A stretch of DNA of 64,000 nucleotides, taken from the NCBI RefSeq assembly GCF_001757995.1, contig NZ_LXLV01000062.1:124001-188000 (forward strand). The letters are read 5' to 3'. Position 1 is the stretch's first letter, and every line of letters begins with the position of its first letter. Shown piece by piece: positions 50,408 to 60,724 of the stretch. Made by a program: the position numbers and the translations under genes. Source of the stretch: Bacillus mycoides (GTDB lineage: Bacteria > Bacillota > Bacilli > Bacillales > Bacillaceae_G). Under the pieces are notes generated by a model that saw nothing but the letters and a program-made list of their open reading frames with translations, had not been told where the DNA came from and searched no databases.

Positions 50408-52478
50408 GTTGTTCTTCTTCATAATCACACGAAATACATTGTACTTGCACGCCTTTTTTCAACTTTTTCTCTACGAGCATACCTTCACACTTCGGACATT
50501 TACGACCAATCGGCTTATCCCAAGATACAAAGTCACATTCTGGATACGTACCGCATCCGTAGAAAAGACGTTTCTTTTTATTACTACGGCGTTCAATAAT
50601 TTGCCCTTTATCACACTTCGGACAAGTAACACCGATTTCTTTTACAATCGGTTTTGTATTACGACATTCCGGGAAATTTGAACAAGCCATAAACTTCCCA
50701 TATTTACCCATTTTAAAGACCATCGGGTGACTACATAATTCACAGTCTTCCCCAGCTGGTTCATCTTTAATTTCCACTTCACGCATTTCTTTTTCCGCTT
50801 TTTCTAAGCGCGGTTCAAATTCTACGTAGAAATCATCAACAATTTTCACCCAATTTGCATTTCCTTCTTCTACTTCATCAAGGCTTTGCTCCATGTTGGC
50901 AGTAAATTCAATGTTAATAATTTCTGGGAAAAACTCTAAAATAAGTTCGATTACTATTCCACCAAGCTCAGTCGGAACGAAGCGTTTATTATCTAAAGCA
51001 ACGTATCCTCGTTTTTGGATTGTTTCAAGTGTCGGTACATAAGTAGACGGTCTCCCAATTCCAAGCTCTTCAAGTGTCCTTACTAGACGAGCCTCTGTAT
51101 AACGCGGCGGAGGCTGTGTATAATGTTGCTTCGGTTCTATATCTTTTGAAAATACAGTTTCACCTACTTCTAACGGTGGCAACATCTTATCCTTTTCTTC
51201 CGCACCATCATCTTTCGACTCTACGTACACTTTCATAAATCCTGGGAACTTTACAACTGATCCACTTGCACGGAACTGAACATTGTTATTAATGAGTCTC
51301 GCTGTAACAGTATCCATTATAGCAGATGCCATTTGACTTGCAACAAATCGCTCCCAAATCAATTTATACAAACGGAGTTGATCACGACTTAAGAAACTTT
51401 TTAGTTCCTCTGGCTTTCTCATTACCGAAGTAGGACGAATCGCCTCATGCGCATCTTGTGCTTTCGACTTTTTCGTTTCTTTCTTCTTCTCTGTTCCTAT
51501 GTATTCCGCACCAAACGCCTCAGTAATGTAATCACGAGCCTCTGTTTGAGCTGTTTCTGAGATACGTGTTGAATCAGTTCTCATATACGTAATAAGACCT
51601 ACAGTCCCTTGTTTTCCAAGATCTATCCCTTCGTACAGCTGCTGTGCAAGCATCATTGTTTTCTTTGCTCGCATATTTAACTTACGCGCTGCCTCTTGTT
51701 GCAAGGAAGATGTTGTAAACGGTAATGCAGGGTTACGCTTTCGCTCTTTTCGCGTTACATTTTCAACCGAAAACGCATTGTCTTTCATCTTTTCGATTAT
51801 TTCGTTTACTTGTGCTTCGTTCGTTAATTGAACTTTTTCACCATCTACACCGTAAAAGCTTGCTTCAAATGTGTCTTTCCCTTTCACAAATTCTGTTTTA
51901 ATTGTCCAGAATTCTTCAGGTTCAAAACTTTGAATTTCTCTTTCACGTTCGATGATTAAACGAACTGCTACAGATTGTACGCGTCCTGCACTTAATCCTT
52001 TTTTTACTTTCTTCCATAATAAAGGACTAATATTGTAGCCAACAAGACGATCGAGTATACGCCTTGCCTGTTGTGCATCTACTAAATCCATATTAATTGC
52101 ACGAGGATATTTAAATGATTCTTTTATTGCATCTTTTGTAATCTCATTAAATACAACTCGGCAATCTGATGCAACGTCCACATTTAACGTATTTGCTAAA
52201 TGCCAAGCAATTGCTTCTCCTTCACGATCCGGATCGGCCGCGAGATAGACTTTCTTTGCTTTTTTTGCCGCTGATTTTAAATCTTTTAAAACGGGACCCT
52301 TACCACGAATGGTAATATACTTCGGGGTGAAGTTATTCTTTACTTCTATCCCCATTTGGCTTTTAGGTAAATCGCGGACATGTCCCATGGACGCGACGAC
52401 TTTGTATTTTTTCCCTAAATATTTTTCAATGGTCTTCGCCTTAGAAGGCGACTCCACGATTACGAGGTAATCTGACAT
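50400..52478 (-). CDS. topA: DNA topoisomerase I
   Basis: 692 aa type IA enzyme. TOPRIM domain ([33 protein letters not shown]), active-site region [14 protein letters not shown] with catalytic Tyr, and three C-terminal Cys4 zinc ribbons (CELC..., CPKC..., CPKC...). Relaxes negative supercoils. Two tandem promoter candidates upstream (52518-52590). Ribosome-binding site AAGGAGG. Confidence 0.97.
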   Translation of the reverse strand: MSDYLVIVESPSKAKTIEKYLGKKYKVVASMGHVRDLPKSQMGIEVKNNFTPKYITIRGKGPVLKDLKSAAKKAKKVYLAADPDREGEAIAWHLANTLNVDVASDCRVVFNEITKDAIKESFKYPRAINMDLVDAQQARRILDRLVGYNISPLLWKKVKKGLSAGRVQSVAVRLIIEREREIQSFEPEEFWTIKTEFVKGKDTFEASFYGVDGEKVQLTNEAQVNEIIEKMKDNAFSVENVTRKERKRNPALPFTTSSLQQEAARKLNMRAKKTMMLAQQLYEGIDLGKQGTVGLITYMRTDSTRISETAQTEARDYITEAFGAEYIGTEKKKETKKSKAQDAHEAIRPTSVMRKPEELKSFLSRDQLRLYKLIWERFVASQMASAIMDTVTARLINNNVQFRASGSVVKFPGFMKVYVESKDDGAEEKDKMLPPLEVGETVFSKDIEPKQHYTQPPPRYTEARLVRTLEELGIGRPSTYVPTLETIQKRGYVALDNKRFVPTELGGIVIELILEFFPEIINIEFTANMEQSLDEVEEGNANWVKIVDDFYVEFEPRLEKAEKEMREVEIKDEPAGEDCELCSHPMVFKMGKYGKFMACSNFPECRNTKPIVKEIGVTCPKCDKGQIIERRSNKKKRLFYGCGTYPECDFVSWDKPIGRKCPKCEGMLVEKKLKKGVQVQCISCDYEEEQQM

Positions 52479-52517
52479 GCTAGTGCCTCCTTAAGAGGTG
52501 GATTCAAGTCTTCATCA

Positions 52518-52546
52518 ATCTTATTGATTTCTCTTGTTTTTGTCAA
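52518..52546 (-). promoter_or_regulatory. Proximal sigma-A promoter of topA
   Basis: Minus strand: -35 TTGACA (52541-52546), 17-nt spacer, -10 TAAGAT (52518-52523). Confidence 0.75.
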
Positions 52547-52560
52547 TCAAGAATGAATAT

Positions 52561-52590
52561 ACCATACAGCGACAATCTACCATTTGTCAA
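52561..52590 (-). promoter_or_regulatory. Distal candidate promoter of topA
   Basis: Minus strand: perfect -35 TTGACA (52585-52590), 18-nt spacer, weak -10 TATGGT (52561-52566). A TATATT a few bases further is an alternative -10. Confidence 0.45.
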
Positions 52591-52622
52591 TAATTGTTTA
52601 ATAAAAACATAAAAATATATGG

Positions 52623-53492
52623 TTAATTTAAAATTTCTTCAAGGATATCCTCCGCATTTCTTACTAGCTTTGCGCCTTGTTGAATTAAATGATTCGTTCC
52701 CGCTGCACTCTCAATAAATATAGGTCCAGGAAGCGCAAACACCTCTCTATTTTGTTCTAACGCAAGGTCTGCAGTAATAAGGGATCCACTTCTCGTTTTT
52801 GCTTCTACAACTAAAACACCTTTACTTATACCGCTAATAATTCGATTTCTTTTTGGGAAATACCATTTTTTCGGCGCATAATGCGGCGGATACTCTGTCA
52901 ATAACAATATATAATCTTTCCACGTGTCATATAAACCTCTATTTTCCTTTGGGTACATATAAGATAATCCGTGTCCTAATATTGCAATAGTCGGGCAATG
53001 CTGCCCTACTGTAACTTCATGAGCGATTGTATCTATCCCTCTTGCAAACCCACTAACAATAAGCCATTCTTTTTCAAGTAAAGGGTGTAAAATAAACTTC
53101 ATACTCTCCTCTCCATATAAAGACGGTTCTCTCGTTCCAACAATCGCTAATTTATTTACCTTGTTAAGAAAATCTCTCTCTCCCTTTCCGTATAAAACAA
53201 AAGGGGGATCTTGTATTTCCTGCAATAGTTGCGGATAATCCTCATCCCATATAGTTATATAAAATATTCGATTTTTTTCTAAATAGGATACATATTGCTT
53301 TAGATTTGAAGTTTGAAGGAAATTTACTAGTTCTGAAGATTTTTTCGGGGATATTCCAGCATAATTTTCAAATTGTTTTGGACTAAAAGTGTATATTCCC
53401 TTCAGTTCTGGATCAACATATAGTAGTCTCTCCATCGCCTTCCACTGATCCGCCAACATGTAATGAAGGTGCAATAAACGTTCTCTTTTCAT
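52623..53492 (-). CDS. dprA: DNA processing protein DprA (Smf)
   Basis: 289 aa. N-terminal helical region, then the Rossmann DprA core (LAIVGTREPSLYGEE, VSGFARGIDTIAHEVT, FPKRNRIISGISKGVLVVEAKTRSGSLITADLALEQNREVFALPG). Loads RecA on incoming single-stranded DNA during transformation. Between sucD and topA. Ribosome-binding site AAGGAG. Confidence 0.95.
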   Translation of the reverse strand: MKRERLLHLHYMLADQWKAMERLLYVDPELKGIYTFSPKQFENYAGISPKKSSELVNFLQTSNLKQYVSYLEKNRIFYITIWDEDYPQLLQEIQDPPFVLYGKGERDFLNKVNKLAIVGTREPSLYGEESMKFILHPLLEKEWLIVSGFARGIDTIAHEVTVGQHCPTIAILGHGLSYMYPKENRGLYDTWKDYILLLTEYPPHYAPKKWYFPKRNRIISGISKGVLVVEAKTRSGSLITADLALEQNREVFALPGPIFIESAAGTNHLIQQGAKLVRNAEDILEEILN

Positions 53493-53540
53493 CTCAATTC
53501 TCCTTACCCATAATTTTTATTATGTAAACAGAAAAAGTGT

Positions 53541-53573
53541 AAAAAGACACCCTCTAATAAGAAGGTGTCTTTC
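53541..53573 (-). terminator. Intrinsic terminator after sucD
   Basis: Minus-strand AAAGACACCTTC / GAGGGTGTCTTT (one G-U), loop TTATTA, T-run. Confidence 0.88.
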
Positions 53574-53580
53574 AAAAAGA

Positions 53581-54483
53581 TTAATAGTTTTTACAAGTCT
53601 CAAATAATCCCTTTTCTTTTAAAACAGAGATTAATGTTTCACCCATAACAGCTGGTGTTTCCGCTACTTTAATACCACAAGCTTCCATTGTTTTAATCTT
53701 TTCAGCAGCAGTTCCTTTGCCGCCAGAAATGATCGCCCCAGCATGACCCATACGTTTGCCTTCAGGCGCAGTTTGACCACCAATGAAACCTACAACTGGT
53801 TTTGTCATATTAGCTTTTACCCATTCAGCTGCTTCTTCTTCTGCCGTACCGCCGATTTCACCAATCATAATTACAGCATGTGTTTCTTCATCTTCATTAA
53901 ATGCTTTTAACGCATCAATAAAGTCTGTACCGTTAACAGGGTCCCCGCCGATACCTACAGCAGTAGATTGGCCAATACCTTCTTGTGTTAACTGATGTAC
54001 AGCTTCATACGTTAATGTACCAGAGCGAGACACGATACCAACATGACCTTTTTTGTGAATATATCCTGGCATAATACCAATTTTACATTCGTCAGGTGTA
54101 ATGACACCAGGGCAGTTTGGTCCAAGTAAACGTGTATGTTTACCCGCCATATATCTCTTTACTTTTACCATATCTAATACAGGGATTCCTTCAGTAATAC
54201 ATACTACTAAATCAATCTTTGCATCAACTGCTTCCATAATTGCATCAGCCGCAAAAGCGGGTGGAACGTATACAACTGAAGCGTTTGCGCCTGTTGCTTT
54301 CACAGCATCTTCTACTGTATCAAATACTGGTACACCTTCAATATCAGTGCCACCTTTACCTGGTGTTACACCACCTACAATTTTCGTACCGTATTCAATC
54401 ATTTGCTTTGTATGGAATAACCCTTGAGAACCTGTAATACCTTGAACAATAACTTTTGTATCTTTATTAACTAATACGCTCAT
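53581..54483 (-). CDS. sucD: Succinyl-CoA synthetase alpha subunit
   Basis: 300 aa; CoA-binding N-terminal domain ([16 protein letters not shown]), [10 protein letters not shown], and phosphorylated His247 in [10 protein letters not shown]. Catalyses the substrate-level phosphorylation step of the TCA cycle with SucC, encoded 19 nt upstream. Confidence 0.98.
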   Translation of the reverse strand: MSVLVNKDTKVIVQGITGSQGLFHTKQMIEYGTKIVGGVTPGKGGTDIEGVPVFDTVEDAVKATGANASVVYVPPAFAADAIMEAVDAKIDLVVCITEGIPVLDMVKVKRYMAGKHTRLLGPNCPGVITPDECKIGIMPGYIHKKGHVGIVSRSGTLTYEAVHQLTQEGIGQSTAVGIGGDPVNGTDFIDALKAFNEDEETHAVIMIGEIGGTAEEEAAEWVKANMTKPVVGFIGGQTAPEGKRMGHAGAIISGGKGTAAEKIKTMEACGIKVAETPAVMGETLISVLKEKGLFETCKNY

Positions 54484-54502
54484 TTTTCTCCCCCGCTTTC
54501 TA

Positions 54503-55663
54503 TTAGCCCACTAGTGAAACAATTTTTTGTGCACCGTCTGCCATAGATTCTGCTGCAACAATATTTAAACCAGACTCATTTAAAATTTTCTTTCCTAACT
54601 CTACGTTTGTACCTTCAAGACGTACAACTAAAGGCAACTCAAGACCTACCTGCTTCGTCGCTTCAATAACACCTTCTGCGATAACATCACACTTCATAAT
54701 GCCACCAAAAATGTTAACGAAGATACCTTTTACATTTTTGTCAGAAAGGATAATTTTGAATGCTTCTGTAACTTTTTCAGCTGTTGCGCCGCCACCAACA
54801 TCTAAGAAGTTAGCCGGGTCACCATGGTAATGTTTAATGATATCCATTGTAGCCATTGCTAAACCTGCACCATTAACCATACAACCGATATTTCCATCTA
54901 AAGGAATGTAGTTTAAGTCATATTTAGAAGCTTCAATTTCTTTTGAATCTTCTTCTTCAAGATCACGAAGTTCTAAAATGTCTTTATTGCGATATAACGC
55001 ATTTGAATCAAAGTTTAATTTTGCATCTAACGCCATAACTTTACCGTCACCTGTTGTAACAAGTGGATTAATCTCAGCGATAGAGCAATCTTTTTCGATA
55101 AACGCACTGTATAAGCCCATCATAAACTTCACAGCTTGTCCTACAAGTTCTTTTGGAATATTGATGTTAAACGCGATTCTACGCGCTTGGAAACCTTGTA
55201 AACCTACTGCTGGATCAATATATTCTTTAAAGATTTTTTCAGGCGTTTTTTCTGCTACTTCTTCAATTTCTGTTCCACCTTCTTCAGATGCCATTAAAAC
55301 AACTTGAGAAGTTGCACGATCTAATACAAGACCTACATAATATTCTTTTTTAATATCGCAACCTTCTTCGATAAGTAAGCGTTTTACTTCCTTACCTTCA
55401 GGACCTGTTTGATGCGTCACAAGTGTAGTTCCTAAAATGCTTTCTGCATATGTACGAACTTCTTCTAAATTTTTCGCAACTTTTACACCGCCAGCTTTGC
55501 CGCGTCCACCAGCGTGAATTTGCGCTTTAACTACACATACTTCCGTTCCTAATTCTTTCGCTGCTTCTACAGCTTCTTCTACTGTAAATGCAACCTTCCC
55601 GTTTGGAACGCTAACCCCATAGCTTCTAAGGACTGCCTTACCTTGGTACTCATGGATATTCAT
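54503..55663 (-). CDS. sucC: Succinyl-CoA synthetase beta subunit
   Basis: 386 aa; ATP-grasp domain ([42 protein letters not shown]) and ligase-CoA domain ([18 protein letters not shown]). Nucleotide-binding partner of SucD. Ribosome-binding site GGGGAGG. Promoter candidate at 55736-55765. Confidence 0.98.
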   Translation of the reverse strand: MNIHEYQGKAVLRSYGVSVPNGKVAFTVEEAVEAAKELGTEVCVVKAQIHAGGRGKAGGVKVAKNLEEVRTYAESILGTTLVTHQTGPEGKEVKRLLIEEGCDIKKEYYVGLVLDRATSQVVLMASEEGGTEIEEVAEKTPEKIFKEYIDPAVGLQGFQARRIAFNINIPKELVGQAVKFMMGLYSAFIEKDCSIAEINPLVTTGDGKVMALDAKLNFDSNALYRNKDILELRDLEEEDSKEIEASKYDLNYIPLDGNIGCMVNGAGLAMATMDIIKHYHGDPANFLDVGGGATAEKVTEAFKIILSDKNVKGIFVNIFGGIMKCDVIAEGVIEATKQVGLELPLVVRLEGTNVELGKKILNESGLNIVAAESMADGAQKIVSLVG

Positions 55664-55735
55664 AGTCCCATCCTCCCCTGTTTTCCTGTTTTACTCAAAA
55701 AGTTTTTTAATGTTTAAAAAACATTACATTGCCAT

Positions 55736-55765
55736 TGTATAAGATGATTGGCACGCTGTCTACAA
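55736..55765 (-). promoter_or_regulatory. Candidate sigma-A promoter of sucC-sucD
   Basis: Minus strand: -35 TTGTAG (55760-55765), 18-nt spacer, -10 TATACA (55736-55741). Confidence 0.55.
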
Positions 55766-55831
55766 TAAAGTGTCAGAAAACTGAAATCGCTTTATTCTTT
55801 TTCGAAAATAATAATGTTTATATACCAAAAT

Positions 55832-55864
55832 AAAAAATAAGCTGTGAATATACAGCTTATTTTT
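55832..55864 (-). terminator. Intrinsic terminator overlapping the rnhB stop
   Basis: Minus-strand AAATAAGCTGT / ACAGCTTATTT, loop ATATTC, then TTTATTTT. The TAA stop of rnhB is in the stem. Confidence 0.85.
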
Positions 55865-56630
55865 GAATCATATCTTTAATTGGCGCGAATGATTTTCGAT
55901 GTTCCTCTAATACTCCATGTACTTCAATCGCTTCTAAATGCTGTTTCGTCCCATATCCCATATGTTGTTCAAATCCATATGCAGGATACTTTCCTCCTAA
56001 CTCTTTCATCATGCGATCTCTCGTCACTTTCGCAATAATAGATGCAGCTGAAATAGAGACACTTTTCGTATCACCTTTAATGATTGATGTTTGCGGAATT
56101 GATGTAGGAAGCTTCATCGCATCGATTAATAAATATTCTGGTGTACATGATAAATTAGCAACTGCATCTAACATCGCTTGCTTCGTCGCTTGATAAATAT
56201 TTATTTCATCAATAACTTGTGGTGATATAATTCCAACTCCAATCGCAATTGCATGCTCTTTAATTTCATCATAAAAACGCTCACGTTTCGCTTCACTTAA
56301 TTTTTTCGAGTCATTTAATCCTGGAATATAAAAATCTTCCGGAAGGACGACAGCCGCCGTCACAACCGGTCCTGCTAACGGCCCACGGCCCACTTCATCA
56401 ATACCAGCAATGTATGTGAGGCCTTTTTCACGTAACTCATTTTCGTACTTTGACATTTCTAGAAATTTTTCTCTTTCTTTTTGCGCTAACTCTTTTTGTT
56501 TATACCACTTCAAAATTAGTTTTTGAACACCTTTTCGCTCATCTTTCACTAACATTTGAAAACGCTCGTCTTCTTCACTCATAATTTCTTGCAGAAAACA
56601 TTCCGCTTCTTGAATAGTCATTTTTTGCAT
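55857..56630 (-). CDS. rnhB: Ribonuclease HII
   Basis: 257 aa; N-terminal extension of about 70 residues, then the catalytic motif [15 protein letters not shown] with Asp78 and Glu79, [17 protein letters not shown] and [17 protein letters not shown]. Removes RNA from DNA, including single ribonucleotides. Follows rbgA after a terminator. Confidence 0.96.
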   Translation of the reverse strand: MQKMTIQEAECFLQEIMSEEDERFQMLVKDERKGVQKLILKWYKQKELAQKEREKFLEMSKYENELREKGLTYIAGIDEVGRGPLAGPVVTAAVVLPEDFYIPGLNDSKKLSEAKRERFYDEIKEHAIAIGVGIISPQVIDEINIYQATKQAMLDAVANLSCTPEYLLIDAMKLPTSIPQTSIIKGDTKSVSISAASIIAKVTRDRMMKELGGKYPAYGFEQHMGYGTKQHLEAIEVHGVLEEHRKSFAPIKDMIQK

Positions 56631-56658
56631 CCATTTACACTCCTTTTAAACGTAACCA

Positions 56659-56687
56659 AAAAGAAAAGACGTACAAACGCACGTCTT
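56659..56687 (-). terminator. Intrinsic terminator after rbgA
   Basis: Minus-strand AAGACGTGCG / ACGTCTT (loop within TTTG) followed by TTCTTTTT; abuts the rbgA stop. Confidence 0.8.
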
Positions 56688-57576
56688 ATACTTCTTCTAC
56701 TTTTTCCACATCTTCTACCTGCTCTGCAAACTCTTCTGGTGTTTCAAACGTCATTTTTCCAAATCTTCCACCACGAAGCTCACGAAGTATAAGCTCAGAT
56801 GTTTTATCATAATCAATCATTCCGCCGCCCATTAAGCAACCTCTGTTTTTTCCAATTGCATCAAATAACTCCACAATTTCTTCTGGAATGTCATTTAAAT
56901 TATATCGCTCTTTTAAACGTTCTGGATAATGTTTTTCCATAAAACGTAACGCATAAATAGCTACATCCTGTAGATTTAATATAGAATCTTTAATTGCACC
57001 CGTCGTCGCTAAACGAAGACCCACTAATTGATCTTCAAATTTAGGCCACAAAATACCTGGTGTATCTAATAATTCCATTTCTTTCCCAACTTTAATCCAC
57101 TGCTGGGCCGTTGTCACACCAGGACGATCTCCTGTTTTTGCTATATTCTTCTTCGCTAATTTATTAATCAGTGTAGATTTACCAACGTTTGGAATACCTA
57201 CAATTAAAGCACGAATTGCTCTTGGTCTAATGCCTTTAGCAACCATTTTATCGAATTTTTCTTTGACAAGAACTTTACAAGCTGCTGCAATTTCTTTCAT
57301 ACCTTGTCCAGCTTGCGCATTAATTGAAATTGCCTTTTGACCTCTTTCATCAAAATATGCAATCCACTGCTTTGTAAGACGATCATCCGCCATATCCGCT
57401 TTATTTAAAACAACAAGCCTTGGTTTATGCGTAATAATTTCATCAATCATTGGATTACGAGAAGATAAAGGTAATCGAGCATCTACAAGCTCAATTACAA
57501 CATCAATTAACTTTAATTTTTCTGTTACTTGGCGTCTAGCCTTTGCCATATGTCCCGGGAACCATTGGATTACCAT
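56686..57576 (-). CDS. rbgA: Ribosome biogenesis GTPase RbgA (YlqF)
   Basis: 296 aa circularly permuted GTPase: order of motifs is NKAD (G4), then [14 protein letters not shown] (G1), then DTPGI (G3). N-terminal [13 protein letters not shown] is family-diagnostic. Needed for late 50S assembly (L16 incorporation in B. subtilis). Start at MVIQWFPGH after AGAAGGTGG; the 18-residue longer frame overlaps lepB and is rejected. Confidence 0.96.
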   Translation of the reverse strand: MVIQWFPGHMAKARRQVTEKLKLIDVVIELVDARLPLSSRNPMIDEIITHKPRLVVLNKADMADDRLTKQWIAYFDERGQKAISINAQAGQGMKEIAAACKVLVKEKFDKMVAKGIRPRAIRALIVGIPNVGKSTLINKLAKKNIAKTGDRPGVTTAQQWIKVGKEMELLDTPGILWPKFEDQLVGLRLATTGAIKDSILNLQDVAIYALRFMEKHYPERLKERYNLNDIPEEIVELFDAIGKNRGCLMGGGMIDYDKTSELILRELRGGRFGKMTFETPEEFAEQVEDVEKVEEV

Positions 57577-57596
57577 GTTGCCACCTTCTTTTTCTT

Positions 57597-58148
57597 TTAT
57601 TTCACAATACGTGCATCTTTTAACGGCCAATATAGCATATTTGCTTTACCAATCACTTGGTCCATTGAAATTGTACCAATCGAACGGCTATCTTTACTAA
57701 AACGACGATTATCGCCTAAAACAAATAATTGACCTTCTGGAACAGTTTTCTTTCCTGTCATTTCTTCAAGAGTAAAATCATATGTAAGCGGTCCGTCAGC
57801 AAGTTGTTTTTTCTGCTTATCTAAATACGGCTCCTCATAAGGTTTCCCGTTAACATATAGTTTATCATTACGGTATTCGATTTCGTCGCCTGGCAGGCCA
57901 ATAATACGCTTAATATAATCTTTTTCTTCCGTCGCTCGGAATACAATAATATCAAAGCGTTTCGGATCACCTATGTGATAGCCAATTTTATTAACAATCA
58001 TTCGATCACGATCATGTAAAGTCGGCGACATCGATACACCATCTACGAGAATTGGGGCAAAGAAAAACTGTCTAATTACGCCCGCTAATACAACAGCAAT
58101 CAAAATCGCTTTGATCCATTCCCAAAGTGAGCTCTTCTCTTTCTTCAT
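57597..58148 (-). CDS. lepB: Type I signal peptidase
   Basis: 183 aa, single N-terminal membrane anchor (about residues 11-31) as in SipS/SipT-type enzymes. Catalytic Ser39 in DGVSMSPTL and Lys80 in [15 protein letters not shown]-terminal [14 protein letters not shown]. Cleaves Sec/Tat signal peptides on the outer face. Start at [11 protein letters not shown] after GGAGGGG; an 80-residue upstream extension runs antisense-free into rplS and is not coding. Own extended -10 promoter. Confidence 0.95.
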   Translation of the reverse strand: MKKEKSSLWEWIKAILIAVVLAGVIRQFFFAPILVDGVSMSPTLHDRDRMIVNKIGYHIGDPKRFDIIVFRATEEKDYIKRIIGLPGDEIEYRNDKLYVNGKPYEEPYLDKQKKQLADGPLTYDFTLEEMTGKKTVPEGQLFVLGDNRRFSKDSRSIGTISMDQVIGKANMLYWPLKDARIVK

Positions 58149-58181
58149 GCTTTCCCCTCCACAGTTATGTAAGCTGCTCGT

Positions 58182-58190
58182 ATTATACCA
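58182..58190 (-). promoter_or_regulatory. Candidate extended -10 promoter of lepB
   Basis: Minus strand TGG-TATAAT, about 35 nt upstream of lepB and just after the rplS terminator. No clear -35. Confidence 0.55.
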
Positions 58191-58208
58191 AAATTTCATA
58201 TAGATTGG

Positions 58209-58239
58209 AAAAAGGGAGCTTGTGTATTTACAAGCTCCC
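58209..58239 (-). terminator. Intrinsic terminator after rplS
   Basis: Minus-strand GGGAGCTTGT / ACAAGCTCCC, loop AAATAC, five T. Confidence 0.9.
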
Positions 58240-58248
58240 ATACATGTC

Positions 58249-58593
58249 TTATCGAATTTCTTTAATACGTGCTTTTTTACCGCGAAGGTTACGTAAGTAG
58301 TATAACTTAGCACGACGTACTTTACCACGGCGAAGTACTTCGATGTTCGCGATTCTTGGCGTGTGAACTGGGAATGTACGCTCAACACCTACACCGTAAG
58401 AAATCTTACGAACTGTGAATGTTTCACTGATTCCGCCACCACGACGTTTAATTACAACACCTTCGAAAAGCTGAATTCTTTCACGAGTTCCCTCAACTAC
58501 TTTTACGTGTACACGTAAAGTGTCTCCAGGACGGAATGAAGGAAGGTCAGTTTTTAGTTGGCCTTTTGTGATTTCTGTGATTAATTGTTGCAT
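58249..58593 (-). CDS. rplS: 50S ribosomal protein L19
   Basis: 114 aa ([35 protein letters not shown] is diagnostic). Sits at the 30S-50S interface. Ribosome-binding site AAGGAGAG. Has its own promoter and a short structured leader. Confidence 0.98.
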   Translation of the reverse strand: MQQLITEITKGQLKTDLPSFRPGDTLRVHVKVVEGTRERIQLFEGVVIKRRGGGISETFTVRKISYGVGVERTFPVHTPRIANIEVLRRGKVRRAKLYYLRNLRGKKARIKEIR

Positions 58594-58609
58594 ATTAAAT
58601 TCTCTCCTT

Positions 58610-58684
58610 TAAACAGATGCTCTTATAAAGTCTTATTAAATTACAGCGGAACATCGTTAATATGGCTACTGATTTCAGTAGCAC
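58610..58684 (-). promoter_or_regulatory. Candidate L19 leader
   Basis: Transcribed leader of about 90 nt carrying the hairpin GCTACTG AAAT CAGTAGC (58665-58682) at its 5' end. Firmicute L19 leaders are known at this position; I match by context, not by confirmed consensus. Confidence 0.5.
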
Positions 58685-58691
58685 AAATGTT

Positions 58692-58720
58692 ATAATAGCA
58701 TATTGCTAGGACTGTTGCAA
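58692..58720 (-). promoter_or_regulatory. Sigma-A promoter of rplS
   Basis: Minus strand: -35 TTGCAA (58715-58720), 17-nt spacer, -10 TATTAT (58692-58697); just downstream of trmD. Confidence 0.65.
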
Positions 58721-58739
58721 TAGAAAATATATCAAGCCC

Positions 58740-59474
58740 TTATCGGTCTTCTTTAACTTGTTCCAGCCATTTCTCTTCTTGCTTAGATAATTCTCGTTCT
58801 TCTAGTAAATCCGGTCTACGTGTGTACGTACGACGTAGTGACTCTTTATGGCGCCATTCATCAATGTTTTTATGATTTCCTGACATTAGTACATCCGGTA
58901 CCTTCATACCACGAAAATCAGCAGGACGTGTATAATGTGGGTGCTCTAACAAACCTGTGCTAAAAGAGTCTTCCACTTGTGATGTTTGATTCCCAAGCAC
59001 TCCTGGCAAAAGTCGTACAACACTGTCAGTGACTACCATAGAAGCCAATTCTCCACCCGTTAATACGTAATCTCCAATAGAAATCTCATCTGTTACAAGA
59101 TACTCACGAATTCGTTCATCGTATCCTTCATAATGGCCACATACAAAAATAACATGCTCTTCTCCAGCAAGCTCTTCTGCCTTCTTCTGCGTGAAACGCT
59201 CTCCTTGTGGACACATTAAGACGATTCTCGGCTTACGGTCTGTTTCCTTCGTTAACTCTTCTACTGCGTCAAAGATAGGCTGCGGGGTTAATACCATACC
59301 AGCGCCCCCACCATACGGATAATCATCTACACTATTATGCTTACTAGTTGTATACTCACGGAAATTGACAACACGAAGCTCTACCGCTTCTTTTTCTTGT
59401 GCTTTCTTTAAAATTGAAGATCCAAACACACCCGTAAACATATCTGGAAACAATGTTAAAATATCAATTTTCAT
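58740..59474 (-). CDS. trmD: tRNA (guanine-37-N1)-methyltransferase
   Basis: 244 aa SPOUT enzyme with trefoil-knot motifs ([36 protein letters not shown]). Makes m1G37 to prevent frameshifting. Overlaps the rimM stop by one base (TAATG). Confidence 0.97.
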   Translation of the reverse strand: MKIDILTLFPDMFTGVFGSSILKKAQEKEAVELRVVNFREYTTSKHNSVDDYPYGGGAGMVLTPQPIFDAVEELTKETDRKPRIVLMCPQGERFTQKKAEELAGEEHVIFVCGHYEGYDERIREYLVTDEISIGDYVLTGGELASMVVTDSVVRLLPGVLGNQTSQVEDSFSTGLLEHPHYTRPADFRGMKVPDVLMSGNHKNIDEWRHKESLRRTYTRRPDLLEERELSKQEEKWLEQVKEDR

Positions 59475-59989
59475 TATAGTAACCCTTCCATTACATGAAT
59501 GGTTACTAGTTTATTTTCAATGTTAACTTGAAGTACAACATCATCAATATAAGGAATTAAAAGTTCTTGACCCTTTGGACGTTTAATCACCCAAACATCA
59601 TTCGCACCAGGAGATAGGATTTCTTTAATTGTCCCTAATTCTTCTCCCTCTTCCGTTACAACGTTGCAACCAATAATTTCATGGTAGTAGTATTCGCCTT
59701 CAGCTAGTTCGCCTAACTGCTCTTCTGGTACTTTTATTAAAGAACCTTTAAACTTCTCTACTTCATCTACATTGTTGTATCCTTCAAGTGTTAATAAATC
59801 AAATGTCTTATGTTGACGATGAGAAGTTACCTTCACTGTAAGATAGTCTGTACCTTTCTCATCCCATATGTATAACGTGTTCCCTACTTTATATCGCTCT
59901 TCTGGAAAATCAGTACGAGAAATAACACGAATTTCTCCTTTTACGCCATGAGTATTTACAATTTTCCCTACGTTAAACCATTTTGTCAT
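59474..59989 (-). CDS. rimM: 16S rRNA processing protein RimM
   Basis: 171 aa; N-terminal RimM barrel ([19 protein letters not shown]) and C-terminal PRC-barrel ([17 protein letters not shown]). Assists 30S head assembly with S19. Start at MTKWFNVG, after GGGGTGACAT; the 22-residue upstream frame has no conserved residues. Confidence 0.95.
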   Translation of the reverse strand: MTKWFNVGKIVNTHGVKGEIRVISRTDFPEERYKVGNTLYIWDEKGTDYLTVKVTSHRQHKTFDLLTLEGYNNVDEVEKFKGSLIKVPEEQLGELAEGEYYYHEIIGCNVVTEEGEELGTIKEILSPGANDVWVIKRPKGQELLIPYIDDVVLQVNIENKLVTIHVMEGLL

Positions 59990-60071
59990 AAATAGTATGT
60001 CACCCCTGGTTTCTATATAAATTAAGCATTTCCATTTTATATATGGAACATGCAATTTCTCTTTAAATGTT

Positions 60072-60103
60072 AAAAAAGGGAGAGGAAATAACTCCTCGCC
60101 CTT
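60072..60103 (-). terminator. Intrinsic terminator after khpA
   Basis: Minus-strand GGGCGAGGA / TCCTCTCCC (one mismatch) then six T; divides khpA from rimM. Confidence 0.8.
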
Positions 60104-60109
60104 TTACGT

Positions 60110-60343
60110 TTATTGAATTTCCAGTGTGACGTTCTCATCATTATGATGTCCCACTGAATACAAGAGCATTCGAATCGCTTTCGCAACTTTCCCTTGCTTT
60201 CCAATGACTTTTCCAACATCCTCAGGATGTACAGTTAATCGATACTTTATTTCTCCGTTGCAAAGTTCCTGTGTAACTTTTACATCTCCAGGATGATCCA
60301 CAAGAGGTTTAACAATTGTCTCGACTAACATTTTCATTGTCAT
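60110..60343 (-). CDS. khpA: KH-domain RNA-binding protein KhpA (YlqC)
   Basis: 77 aa single KH domain with GKVIGKQGKVAKAIR. In other Firmicutes it pairs with KhpB/Jag in RNA binding and cell-shape control. Starts 8 nt after rpsP. Confidence 0.9.
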   Translation of the reverse strand: MTMKMLVETIVKPLVDHPGDVKVTQELCNGEIKYRLTVHPEDVGKVIGKQGKVAKAIRMLLYSVGHHNDENVTLEIQ

Positions 60344-60351
60344 TGCCTCAA

Positions 60352-60624
60352 TTACTTACCTTGTTTAGATAAGTGGAATTTCTCCATGATACCTTGGTTA
60401 GAGAAAAGGTTACGAACTGTATCAGATGGTTTAGCACCATTTCCTAACCATTTTAATGCTGCTTCTTCGTTGATCTTAACTTCCGCTGGTTGAGCAACCG
60501 GATTGTAAGTACCGATTTCCTCAATGAAACGTCCGTCACGAGGAGAACGAGAATCTGCAACAACTACACGATAGAAAGGAGTTTTTTTAGCTCCCATACG
60601 TTTTAAACGAATTTTAACTGCCAT
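60352..60624 (-). CDS. rpsP: 30S ribosomal protein S16
   Basis: 90 aa ([35 protein letters not shown] diagnostic). Ribosome-binding site GGAGGTG. Between ffh and khpA. Confidence 0.98.
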   Translation of the reverse strand: MAVKIRLKRMGAKKTPFYRVVVADSRSPRDGRFIEEIGTYNPVAQPAEVKINEEAALKWLGNGAKPSDTVRNLFSNQGIMEKFHLSKQGK

Positions 60625-60724
60625 TTATAAAGCACCTCCGAATTTATTTCACACAGATAATTATATTAGCAAAAAGACTATTGCTTTGTAAAGTGTTTTT
60701 TCTTAACAGAGCCATCTTTTTTCC

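Noticed and set aside
58149-58388. 80-residue extension of signal peptidase overlapping rplS
   Set aside because: Overlaps the rplS coding region and its terminator; the internal ATG has a strong ribosome-binding site and matches the family start.
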